The translations under genes were made by a program, and so were the position numbers. This document shows, one piece after another, positions 36,244-44,682 of a DNA stretch of 64,000 nucleotides (within the stretch, counting starts at the first letter, position 1; each line of letters starts with the position of its first letter). Source of the DNA: Janthinobacterium sp. (GTDB taxonomy: Bacteria; Pseudomonadota; Gammaproteobacteria; Burkholderiales; Chitinibacteraceae); contig JANYCY010000095.1 in the NCBI GenBank assembly GCA_025360045.1, positions 1-64,000 of the forward strand, in the 5' to 3' direction. The notes under the pieces are model-generated. The model ran no database searches, was not told the origin of the DNA, and saw nothing but the letters and a program-made list of their open reading frames with translations.

Positions 36244-36279
36244 AAAAAAAATCTCCGGCTTTTAACCGGAGGTTTTTTT
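36244..36279 (+). terminator. Rho-independent terminator of pepN
   Basis: AATCTCCGG and CCGGAGGTT pair around CTTTTAA and are followed by a seven-base T-run. Confidence 0.87.
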
Positions 36280-36321
36280 ACGTCTCAGCACGGCCAGCTC
36301 ACATTTCAAAACCAATCCGCC

Positions 36322-37806
36322 TCATGCAACCAAATGCATCGCCTGCCTCTGTGGTGCAGCTGTCGTTTTCCCCTTAGCCTGCTTGCCCGCGTAATCACTC
36401 GCGATCAGGCTTTGTGCTGCATCCAAAGCTAGGCCCTGCTCTTCCACCAAATACTGCACCACCATTTTTGCCAGCCTATCTAATGCAATGCGGTGCGTGG
36501 CATCGGTGTTTTGATACAGCCAATCACTAAAAGCCATAAATCGATTAAACGGCGAATCACCCAGAAGCACTGGCAACGTATGGGCGAAGCGGCCAGAATT
36601 AGCCACTAAATCCCAATAGCGTGAGAAGCGCACCAAACGCTGCATGGTGGCAAAATCAATCACCTTATTAGCAAGAATGGTATACGGCGGGAAGCTGTCA
36701 TACACCATGCCAAAATCCTCGGTATGGCGAATAATTGGCGTGCCACGCAGGCGTTTCAAAATACCAAACTGAATCTCATGTGGGCGCAGCGCATACAGCT
36801 GATCAAAACCCCTGCCAAAGCTCGCCATATCTTCCCCTGGCAGGCCGGCAATTAAATCCACATGCAAATGCGCGTGCGAATGCTCAATCAGCCAAGAAAT
36901 ATTATCTGCCGCTTTTTCATTATTTTGCTTACGGCTCACCAAGGCTTGCACTTCAGGATTAAAGCTTTGAATACCAATCTCAAATTGCAAAGCACCGGCA
37001 GGAAACTGACTAATGCCTGCCTTTAAGGCTTCGGGCAAATGATCAGGCACTACTTCAAAGTGAGCAAAGACTGGGTCATCTGGGTGGGCGGCAATTTTAT
37101 CCAGAAAGAACTGCATAATCTTTAAACTGGATTTGATGTTCAGATTAAAGGTGCGATCAACAAATTTAAACAGCCGCGCACCGCGCTGATAAAGCGTCTC
37201 CATCTCGGCCAGAAACACATCCAAATCAAACGGCCACGCTGTTTTATCCAGCGCCGACAAACAGAATTCACACTTAAACGGGCAACCTCGGGAAGCCTCC
37301 ACATAGAGAGTGCGGTGAGCGATATCTTCATCGGTATACAGTGAATACGGCAGCGCCAAATCGTTAAGCGGTGGCTGCACACCCACATGCGTTTTCATCA
37401 AGGGCTGCGGGCCTTGCAAAATCTGCTTACAGAGCTGCGGCAATGTCACCTCGCCCCAACCGGTAATTAAATAATCCGCCTGCTTAACAATACTTTGCTC
37501 CGCGCTTTCGTAAGACACCTCAGGGCCACCCAAGATAATCTTAATCTGCGGCGCAACGCGTTTGAGCATCGCCACCACCCGACAGGTTTCCTCCACACTC
37601 CAGACATACACCCCAAAGCCAATGATTTTGGGCTGCTTAGCCAGCAATTGCTCAACGATTTCGGTGGTCTTGGTGCCAATCACAAACTCCGCCAGCTGAG
37701 TCTCCCCCCGCAAATCGCCCATATTGGCCAGCAAATAGCGTAGCCCAAGGGAAGCATGGGTGTAACGGGCGTTGAGAGTAGCAAGAATAATCGACATGGC
37801 AGACAT
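36322..37806 (-). CDS. B12-binding-domain radical SAM protein (DUF4080 type)
   Basis: The 494-residue protein has a cobalamin-binding-like Rossmann domain (about 1-150; IIGFGVYVWSVEET, IILGGPEVSYE), then a radical SAM core with the cluster motif CPFKCEFC near 180 and FVDRTFNLN, and a C-terminal DUF4080-like region. Such proteins occur widely in bacteria and their reaction is unknown. Two ATGs, at 37806 and 37797, are possible; neither has a strong ribosome site. Confidence 0.9.
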   Translation of the reverse strand: MSAMSIILATLNARYTHASLGLRYLLANMGDLRGETQLAEFVIGTKTTEIVEQLLAKQPKIIGFGVYVWSVEETCRVVAMLKRVAPQIKIILGGPEVSYESAEQSIVKQADYLITGWGEVTLPQLCKQILQGPQPLMKTHVGVQPPLNDLALPYSLYTDEDIAHRTLYVEASRGCPFKCEFCLSALDKTAWPFDLDVFLAEMETLYQRGARLFKFVDRTFNLNIKSSLKIMQFFLDKIAAHPDDPVFAHFEVVPDHLPEALKAGISQFPAGALQFEIGIQSFNPEVQALVSRKQNNEKAADNISWLIEHSHAHLHVDLIAGLPGEDMASFGRGFDQLYALRPHEIQFGILKRLRGTPIIRHTEDFGMVYDSFPPYTILANKVIDFATMQRLVRFSRYWDLVANSGRFAHTLPVLLGDSPFNRFMAFSDWLYQNTDATHRIALDRLAKMVVQYLVEEQGLALDAAQSLIASDYAGKQAKGKTTAAPQRQAMHLVA

Positions 37807-38375
37807 CTGGCTGAGGCAAAGAGGGGTATTTTACGGGTTTATGCGATGGAAAGAGAAAAGAACTAACCTTCATCAATTTTGCCACGGGGCAAAAACACGG
37901 AATAAATCATAGATATGCATACAAGCTCGCATACAAGCTCAGAAAAAAGCAAGAAGCATCAAAATTAACATGATGATCGAAAAGACCATTAGGCTCGTAT
38001 ATAAAAAGCTCATTCAAGGCACTCTATCCAAACGAGCTTCCATGTAATTTAAGCGCAGTGGTAAACTTAACCCATATTAAAAGTGAATGGCTCCCCACTT
38101 ACCTAAGTACGCCACAAGCGTCATTACAAACTACGGCTCCATTTCACGAAAGCAACGCTTACCTCAAATAGGCGTCATAGCTGAAGTAGCTAAGGCGGAG
38201 AAAACAACCTACGGTTTATTTTAAAAAATGATTAATACATATTAAAAACAGCAATAAAAAAATCAATACCCTCACTGCAAAAAAAATTGGTTTGACAGCT
38301 TTTTCGATACTATCCATCAAAACAAACCAAAACCATTCAAACACAAGACACTTTTGAGTTAGATATTGGAAACAT
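37807..38375. other. AT-rich non-coding boundary of the accessory island
   Basis: The 569-base stretch lies between divergent genes. A direct repeat GCATACAAGCTC occurs twice at about 37914-37938. The part from 38210 to 38375 is markedly AT-rich with a -35-like TTGACA at 38292-38297 but no good -10 at 16-18 bases. No ORF is credible. It is probably the promoter zone of the three-gene cassette and the junction between host backbone and acquired DNA, by inference. Confidence 0.5.
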
Positions 38376-38798
38376 ATGGCAATGGACACTGACTTTCTCG
38401 ACGCTCATGATCGTCACAAGCAAGATGCTGATTTTTTGTTTGAAGCTTCACGCTGGGCCAATGCCGATCATCTTTATGGTGTAGCCGCTGAATGTGGGTT
38501 AAAGCGACTAATGATGCTATTTGGAATGACAGTTAGTGCCACCGGTGACCCAACCGATAAAAACGATAAAGTTCATGCAAAAGCTATATGGGCACGTTAT
38601 GAATCTTATCGTTCTGGAAATACAGCCGGCGCAAGTTATCCACTCCCAACAATTAATCCATATGCCGATTGGGATGTGGCTCAACGCTATGCCCATCAAT
38701 CCCATTTCGATGAAGTGCGTGCAAAAGTACATCAAAACGGAGCCAACGTTGTGCATGCGCTGATAAAAAAAGCAAAATTGGATGGATTATTTTCATGA
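38376..38798 (+). CDS. Small HEPN-like protein of a three-gene accessory cassette
   Basis: The 140-residue protein is predicted mostly helical. Residues 15-50 (DADFLFEASRWANADHLYG, then VAAECGLKRLMMLFG) resemble the first helical pair of HEPN domains, where an A-E-x-x-L-K motif is typical. R26 and H32 give an R-x5-H spacing compatible with the HEPN RNase motif, though at an unusual place; a second candidate near R114 has R-x3-H. No other domain is recognised. TGGAA precedes the ATG. Its stop overlaps the next start by 4 bases (ATGA). The HEPN call is inference from pattern; an uncharacterised family is the alternative. Confidence 0.75.
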   Translation: MAMDTDFLDAHDRHKQDADFLFEASRWANADHLYGVAAECGLKRLMMLFGMTVSATGDPTDKNDKVHAKAIWARYESYRSGNTAGASYPLPTINPYADWDVAQRYAHQSHFDEVRAKVHQNGANVVHALIKKAKLDGLFS

Positions 38799-40099
38799 GC
38801 ACCTTTGATGAGATTTTGCCTGCGATCAAAGAAATACTGCAGGCGCAAACCGAAAACTTACAAAAACTTGGCGCCATCGTAATCAATCGAGATTTAAATG
38901 GCCGTGTGCGTTTAGTCGTAAACGAAAGCATACGTGATGACACTGAAGCTAATCATGTCCTTAACTCTATAGTTTTGGAACTACATACGCGCCTTGGCAC
39001 ACACTCATTTCCTCCTGAGCGTATGGTTTTATTTGAAGCCGACGTACACACAGTGATACAGAATGCACCACACTTCAAATTGGAAGGTTTTGACGCCGTA
39101 ACGATTGTTGATCGACTAACCACAGATACTGACTGGGCAAATATAGAGCCTATTGCAGCCGGTGCACCACGCATTGTATTTTTTTCAATCAAAGGGGGTG
39201 TAGGACGATCTACGGCACTTGCTGTTTCCGCATGGTCACAGGCACAACAGGGTAAACGCGTTCTGGTACTAGATCTCGATTTAGAGTCACCCGGACTATC
39301 GAGTTCATTACTGCCAGAGGAGCGCCGCCCCCAATTTGGTATTGCCGACTGGCTGGTAGAAGACTTGGTAGACAACGGTGCGAGTGTCTTTTCAGACATG
39401 TACGCGACAAGCAATCTCTCCCACGACGGAGAGATTTACGTCGTTCCTGCTCATGGTCGCGATCCAGGCGAATACGTTGCAAAACTCGGACGAGTGTGGA
39501 TGTCTAAAGTCGGCCCAGATGGCGTACGCGAATCTTGGTCAAAACGTTTAAATCGCTTACTAAACGATCTGGAACAGCGCATAAACCCGGATGTAATCTT
39601 GATTGATTCACGAGCCGGTATTGACGAAGTCGCATCGGCTTGTGTTACCGACCTCGGGGCGTGTGGAGTATTGCTTTTTGCAATTGATGGTGAGCAGACT
39701 TGGTCTGGCTATCGTATTTTATTTCGCCACTGGCATCGCGCAGGGGTCGCAAGAGGCATCCGCGAGCGACTTCAAATGGTTGGAGCGATGATTCCAGAAT
39801 TAAATGGTGCTGAATATTTCGAGGGGCTGCGAGAACGGGCTTGGAGTACATTTACGGAAGCCCTCTATGATGAAATCCCTGCGGGAGAAACCACGGAGGA
39901 GCGCTTTAGCTTTGATGAACCCGATGAAGCGGCTCCTCACTACCCTTGGCCAGTCAAATGGCATCGCGGGTTTGCAGCACTCCGTTCAGTACATACTCGT
40001 TGCCAGAATGTAGACCCAAATGAAATAACAGCAATCTTTGGCCCCTTGGTCAATGGCATAGATGCTATCGCCGATAGCGAAGGAGAGAGGCATGGATGA
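38795..40099 (+). CDS. ParA/MinD-like ATPase with KGGVGR variant P-loop
   Basis: The 434-residue protein has about 125 residues of N-terminal extension (alpha/beta), then a SIMIBI-class NTPase domain starting RIVFFSIKGGVGRSTALAV. The deviant Walker A reads KGGVGRST at 133-140: the signature Lys133 is kept but the usual P-loop lysine of KGGVGKT is arginine. LDLDLESPG (159-167) and DVILIDSRAGIDEVAS near 265 are the other switch motifs. No plasmid-partition neighbours exist. Such KGGVGR ATPases occur in accessory loci; their role is not established. Overlaps the neighbours on both sides, so the three genes are coupled. Confidence 0.85.
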   Translation: MSTFDEILPAIKEILQAQTENLQKLGAIVINRDLNGRVRLVVNESIRDDTEANHVLNSIVLELHTRLGTHSFPPERMVLFEADVHTVIQNAPHFKLEGFDAVTIVDRLTTDTDWANIEPIAAGAPRIVFFSIKGGVGRSTALAVSAWSQAQQGKRVLVLDLDLESPGLSSSLLPEERRPQFGIADWLVEDLVDNGASVFSDMYATSNLSHDGEIYVVPAHGRDPGEYVAKLGRVWMSKVGPDGVRESWSKRLNRLLNDLEQRINPDVILIDSRAGIDEVASACVTDLGACGVLLFAIDGEQTWSGYRILFRHWHRAGVARGIRERLQMVGAMIPELNGAEYFEGLRERAWSTFTEALYDEIPAGETTEERFSFDEPDEAAPHYPWPVKWHRGFAALRSVHTRCQNVDPNEITAIFGPLVNGIDAIADSEGERHG

Positions 40100-41528
40100 C
40101 CAAGTTACATCAATTCGCCACGCCATGATCGAGGCAATTCCTTACACAACATCGAATTATGGAAAAGTACCAGAGCAAAGTCTGGTTTATATTCCCCCAG
40201 CTCACCTTAAAGCACTAAGACTAGAATCAAATCTGGTTATAGGCTCACGTGGTGTCGGCAAATCGTTTTGGACGGCAGCACTAGGATCCGCCGCTTTACG
40301 TACGATGCTAGGGGCCTCAGTTCGCGAATTGGAACATACCCAAGTGCGTATCGGATTTGCGGTCAATCAAAACATTGATTTCTACCCAAACACCGAGGTT
40401 TTTGCCAACCTGTTAACCGAAGGTTTTAGCCCATATGAAGTATGGCGAGCTGTCGTCTTGCGCTGGCTTGCGGAATATATCAATGAAACAATTCCAACAG
40501 ACAGCTGGTCAAAAACAAGCTCTTGGGTAAGAACAAACCCCGAGCCTTTGGCTAGACTCATACAAAAAGCAAATCAGGCTTTTATAACAAATGGCAAAAA
40601 AGGACTCATCGTATTCGATGCGCTTGATCGCTCAAGCAATGACTGGCAAAGCATGGACAATATCGTCCGTGACTTACTCAGGGTAGTGCTATGGCTAAAA
40701 TCCTATCCAGCAATCCATGCCAAGGTTTTTCTCCGAGAAGATCAGCTAGAACGAACTGTTACAGACTTCCCTGATGCCTCAAAACTAATGTCGACCAAAG
40801 CCGAGCTAACATGGCAACCCCATGACCTACACGGCCTGCTGTGGCAATTACTCTGCAATGCGCCGGATATGCATGGGGAAATCCTTCGAGCAACTTATGA
40901 GCAAGCCTATGGAAGCCTTCCCATTCAAGCAAATGGAGTTTGGGTACTACATGAAACGGCCAAACGCGAAGGACTCAAACAGCGAGCACTGTTCGAAACA
41001 CTAGCCGGCCCCTGGATGGGAAAGGACCGACGTCGCGGAGTACCCTATGTATGGTCCGTAAGTCATTTAGCTGATGGTAAAGGGCGGACATCGCCACGAT
41101 CATTTCTAGCGGCGATTCATGCGGCAGCAGAAGATTCTCTAGATAAATACACTAGCCATCACGTCGCCCTACACTACGAAAGCATAAAACGCGGTGTTCA
41201 GAAGGCTTCAGAAATCCGTATTGCAGAGATGGCAGAAGATTACCCATGGGTGAAAGACTTTTTTGAACCATTAAAGGGCGTAACCGTCCCTTGTGAGTTT
41301 TCAATTATTGAAGAACGGTGGGCGCAGAAGTTTACAGATGGGCCAACAGCACTATCTCATGAGCGACTACCACCACAACATGCAGCACGTGGATGGTTAG
41401 GTGTTCGAGAGGATCTTGAGCGGCTCGGACTATTCGAGACAATGAAAGATGGTCGCGTTAACATGCCTGATTTGTATCGAGTAGGCTTCGGACTTGGACG
41501 TCGCGGTGGAGTTAGACCCATGAAATAA
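40092..41528 (+). CDS. P-loop NTPase of the accessory cassette
   Basis: The 478-residue protein has Walker A GSRGVGKS at 51-58 and a hydrophobic strand GLIVFDALD at 171-179 that fits Walker B, followed by DRSSNDW and a conserved-looking IHAKVFLREDQ that could be a sensor arginine region. The remainder (200-478) is alpha-rich with a winged-helix-like end (GWLGVREDLERLGLFETM). It resembles STAND/AAA-type ATPases of defence loci; this is inference. AAGGAG precedes the ATG at 40092, which lies inside the previous gene (8-base overlap). The gene ends at a terminator. Confidence 0.82.
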   Translation: MDDQVTSIRHAMIEAIPYTTSNYGKVPEQSLVYIPPAHLKALRLESNLVIGSRGVGKSFWTAALGSAALRTMLGASVRELEHTQVRIGFAVNQNIDFYPNTEVFANLLTEGFSPYEVWRAVVLRWLAEYINETIPTDSWSKTSSWVRTNPEPLARLIQKANQAFITNGKKGLIVFDALDRSSNDWQSMDNIVRDLLRVVLWLKSYPAIHAKVFLREDQLERTVTDFPDASKLMSTKAELTWQPHDLHGLLWQLLCNAPDMHGEILRATYEQAYGSLPIQANGVWVLHETAKREGLKQRALFETLAGPWMGKDRRRGVPYVWSVSHLADGKGRTSPRSFLAAIHAAAEDSLDKYTSHHVALHYESIKRGVQKASEIRIAEMAEDYPWVKDFFEPLKGVTVPCEFSIIEERWAQKFTDGPTALSHERLPPQHAARGWLGVREDLERLGLFETMKDGRVNMPDLYRVGFGLGRRGGVRPMK

Positions 41529-41564
41529 AAAAACCAAACAAAGTTCAACTTGGCTTTTATTTAA

Positions 41565-41597
41565 ATAAAAAGCCAGATCATCCAATCTGGCTTTTTA
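41565..41597 (+). terminator. Rho-independent terminator of the accessory cassette
   Basis: AAAAGCCAGAT and ATCTGGCTTTT pair around a 6-base loop with T-run. An alternative overlapping hairpin, GGCTTTTATTT/AAATAAAAAGCC at 41552-41574, could compete with it. Confidence 0.82.
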
Positions 41598-41619
41598 AAT
41601 TTACAAACTATGCAGCACC

Positions 41620-42717
41620 TTAACTTTTTAAAACCTGCAAAGGCATACGCAGCATATCGTCACCATGGCCTGCAAAATACCAGATGATGCCAATCAGAGC
41701 GCCAACGGTGATTAAATACCAAACTGCAGAGAAAATTTGCCCATAGCGGTCCAGCGGCAGCAAGTGGCTTTGATGCCGACCACGCCATTCAAAGATAATT
41801 TCTACGCTACCAATCAGCAATAAAAACCCTAGTAGCGCAAGACCCAATGAATAGCTAATAAATACCCCTAGCACCGCACCGACCACACAGGCGATTAGCC
41901 CTAGTTTGCTATTCATGGAGAAACTAATGCTTTTTAAAATATGCCCACCATCCAACGGTAAAATGGGTAATAAATTAAATAAATTGAGCAGCGCATTAAA
42001 AGTAGCTAAGCCCGCAAAGAGCATCGAGCCTGTCAACCAATAAATAACCAGACAGACAATCGATAGCAATAGGCCAAAGGTCGGCCCCATGATGGAAATC
42101 ACCACATCTTGCCAGCGGGTATTAATTTTCTCATCCGACAATGCCAATCCGCCCATAAAGGGGATGAGATAAATACCCTTAGTTTTGATGCCAAAGTATT
42201 TCATTGCCCTAATATGGCCATATTCATGAAAAACCAAACAGGCAATTAAGGCAATTGCAAATTGAAAAGAAAATAACCATGAATAGGCTGCAACACTGGC
42301 CCCAGCCAAAGCGACTTTAACCAGCTTGGCACTTTTCAGTAGTTTTAGCACTAAAGCCCCCAAACCCAGCAGACTGAGTTTATTGGGCTTGATATTTTGA
42401 TTAACCGGTGTTTGCCGCTCAATATCCTGAGTATTGCGCTCGCCTTTAAGCGACTCTTTATCATCAATCAATAAACGATATTTCAATACAAAAGGCTGCC
42501 ATTGCAAATCTGTTTCAAGATAAATACGCGTCGTTGTAGTCATGCCATCAGGGCTTATAGCCGAAAGCTCAAATTGCAAAGCACTCAAACCTTCGCGCTC
42601 AGCAGAGGCGTTTTTTTCGGCAACTAGGGTATTGTCCCAAAATAACTGCTGCCAGCCCGCTGGCGTGCCTTCTAGCCTGAGTGATTTTCCTAGGCAATTA
42701 ATATTCAATAATTCCAC
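41620..42717 (-). CDS. Site-2 protease family (M50) membrane metallopeptidase
   Basis: About 365 residues. The N-terminal part (about 1-120) is soluble and polar; the rest holds about six hydrophobic segments. The zinc site is FHEYGHIRAMKYFG and the second motif is LPILPLDGGHIL, both typical of M50 site-2 proteases. It would cut a substrate within the membrane; the target is unknown. The start is uncertain: a GTG at 42717 with GGA 6 bases upstream is chosen; the frame is open to a TTG at 42786 without a ribosome site. Confidence 0.85.
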   Translation of the reverse strand: MELLNINCLGKSLRLEGTPAGWQQLFWDNTLVAEKNASAEREGLSALQFELSAISPDGMTTTTRIYLETDLQWQPFVLKYRLLIDDKESLKGERNTQDIERQTPVNQNIKPNKLSLLGLGALVLKLLKSAKLVKVALAGASVAAYSWLFSFQFAIALIACLVFHEYGHIRAMKYFGIKTKGIYLIPFMGGLALSDEKINTRWQDVVISIMGPTFGLLLSIVCLVIYWLTGSMLFAGLATFNALLNLFNLLPILPLDGGHILKSISFSMNSKLGLIACVVGAVLGVFISYSLGLALLGFLLLIGSVEIIFEWRGRHQSHLLPLDRYGQIFSAVWYLITVGALIGIIWYFAGHGDDMLRMPLQVLKS

Positions 42718-42839
42718 AGCAGATCCAATAGCATAAAGGGTGAGTGAATTCAGGCATTTTACGGGTTTATCAATCTTTAGGGGCAAGCACTAAAAGTGCT
42801 GTTCAAATAAGGCCAAACGCGCCCTTTTCTATTTAATGA

Positions 42840-43430
42840 TCAGACAAACTGCCCCAGTGGCAAACCCAATGAAATAGGGGAGTTCGCAAACGCCGCAGCG
42901 TGCTGATGCGCATGTTCAGACAATAGGCGAAGCAGCACCACCTTGCCCAACTCCGTACTGGATAAAGCGCCCACATCGTGGCTTCCAATCACCGCCACGG
43001 AAACCACAGGCCAGCCTGCTTTGGCGTAAAACGAGGCCAGCGGCGGATCGCAAGTAAACAAGCCGATATCTGCATGGCTATTTTCAATGCAGCGCGTTGC
43101 TGCACTGACAACTAAGCTGCTTAAGCCTTGATTTTGGTAAGCGGGGTCAGTTGCTACACAGCTCAAAGCAGCCGTGCGAAAGTGTTGCCCAGCGTGGCTT
43201 AGCGTAAAATTCAGCACCGCAGCATAGCTCAGCAGGCGATTATCCCGATATATAAAACAGGAAAGTGCATCCAGCGCCGGATCGTGCTCCTCTGGCACGG
43301 CTTCGTCCTGAGAGGGAGCAGGCGAACTTGGCCATACACGGTGCATCAGCAAGGCAATATCTCGCCTCACCCGCTCAGAAGTCTGTCGATAAGGCAAAAT
43401 GCTAGGCAAATCAAATGTTATGACACTCAC
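42840..43430 (-). CDS. GNAT family N-acetyltransferase
   Basis: About 196 residues. The central segment SCVATDPAYQNQGLSSLVV has the GNAT acetyl-CoA loop (QNQGLS), and CDPPLASFYAKAGW matches the C-terminal strand region of aminoglycoside 2'-type acetyltransferases. The substrate is unknown. The start is uncertain: a GTG at 43430 with GGGAG 10 bases upstream is preferred over a TTG at 43457 without one. Confidence 0.78.
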   Translation of the reverse strand: MSVITFDLPSILPYRQTSERVRRDIALLMHRVWPSSPAPSQDEAVPEEHDPALDALSCFIYRDNRLLSYAAVLNFTLSHAGQHFRTAALSCVATDPAYQNQGLSSLVVSAATRCIENSHADIGLFTCDPPLASFYAKAGWPVVSVAVIGSHDVGALSSTELGKVVLLRLLSEHAHQHAAAFANSPISLGLPLGQFV

Positions 43431-43547
43431 AAAATTAAAACTCCCAATCTTAAACAATGAAAGCAGCTAAATTAATTCATCAATATGCATATTATTTACA
43501 GTGCTTTATACATTGATTGAGGGGGCACACCTCTTTGTAAAAAATGA

Positions 43548-44576
43548 CTAAAGTAGCTTTAGTACCTCATTCGTAAAATAAGGTTCATCTTCTACCCAAA
43601 AAATATAATCCAATCCTAGATAATTCTGGCCAAAATCCAGAATATCACCCACCGTATTTTTTTTGCCGGTTTTAGGATTGATCTGGCGAAGATTGCCATC
43701 TTGCACCGCCATGCCCTTTACCAGATTGTTGGGATAATCTTTAAAAAACCCATAGCTCTGCGCCATATGGCTTTTGCGGTAGGGCATTAAATCCGGCCCG
43801 CCTACAGCCATTTTTAGCGATTTGGCCAAGGCAAATAGGCCACGCATATAGCCCTTATCATCGCCCGGCAACCATTCATCCGGCAGAAAATTTAAATAAA
43901 CCATGGCGGTGGATTGCTTAAACGATGCCGCCAATATGCGCATATTGTCGCCAATGGCATCGACATAGGCTTTAGGATTGAAATCCTGAGGGAAAGTGGT
44001 CGTGCCATCAGCGTTTTCAGTGCCAACATCAATCGAGCTTTCGCTAAAATTAATCCCCGCAATTTTGCCATCAAATTCACGGCCCAATTGCAGGATTAAT
44101 TTTTGATACCGCTCCCGCACCGATGGCTCCCACATTTTGGCCGACCAGCCATATTCATCATCAGTAACCGGCTTATTAGGATCACGCTCTGGCGCACTCA
44201 GCATACTTTGCTTAATCGCGCCGCCCTTATAAATAGGGTCTTGCAAAAGATAGGCAGGCACATTGAGGCGGGGCGAAAAAGACTTTTCTTGCAGCTGAAT
44301 CCACAGCTTTTTATTGATCGAATTCAAATAGGCGATATCCACTTTAATCGCGCTAAAATCGTAGTTGTCTTGAGTCGGCTCCAGATCTCGCCATTTATAG
44401 ACAATTTGCGCGCCACTAAAGCGAGAATCCAGCAGGCCCTTATCTGCCTTAATATTTACCCCGCCCGCCTCGCGGTGATTGATATAAATAAAATGCTGAG
44501 AAGTAGTAGTGGCGGCCAAAGCCGCCGAGCTCATTAGGGACAAAACCAAAGCAAAACTGAATAATCGGCTAAGCAT
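43548..44576 (-). CDS. Secreted TIM-barrel-like protein, possibly a glycoside hydrolase
   Basis: The 342-residue protein has a signal peptide (LSRLFSFALVLSLMSSAALA) and then a single globular domain. Features such as YKWRDLEPTQDNYDFSAIK, KIAGINFSESSID, and the C-terminal GLDYIFWVEDEPYF resemble beta/alpha-barrel glycosidases, where the first motif marks an early barrel strand and the Glu in NFSES could be catalytic. No family can be named by eye. The ATG at 44576 gives the best signal peptide; an ATG nine codons upstream (44603) is the alternative. Confidence 0.72.
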   Translation of the reverse strand: MLSRLFSFALVLSLMSSAALAATTTSQHFIYINHREAGGVNIKADKGLLDSRFSGAQIVYKWRDLEPTQDNYDFSAIKVDIAYLNSINKKLWIQLQEKSFSPRLNVPAYLLQDPIYKGGAIKQSMLSAPERDPNKPVTDDEYGWSAKMWEPSVRERYQKLILQLGREFDGKIAGINFSESSIDVGTENADGTTTFPQDFNPKAYVDAIGDNMRILAASFKQSTAMVYLNFLPDEWLPGDDKGYMRGLFALAKSLKMAVGGPDLMPYRKSHMAQSYGFFKDYPNNLVKGMAVQDGNLRQINPKTGKKNTVGDILDFGQNYLGLDYIFWVEDEPYFTNEVLKLL

Positions 44577-44682
44577 GAAAGCCCAGTATTGATTAAAAAA
44601 CATACAGTAAACCCGATTTTTTTGCCGTAGTAAGCCATATTATTTACATCAACAGATTTGGACTAGACTAAAGCAGATATGG

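Noticed and set aside
38318-41545. Direct repeats flanking the accessory cassette
   Set aside because: Similar ACCAAA/TTCAA words occur on both sides, but they are short and AT-rich and do not form a convincing attachment-site pair.
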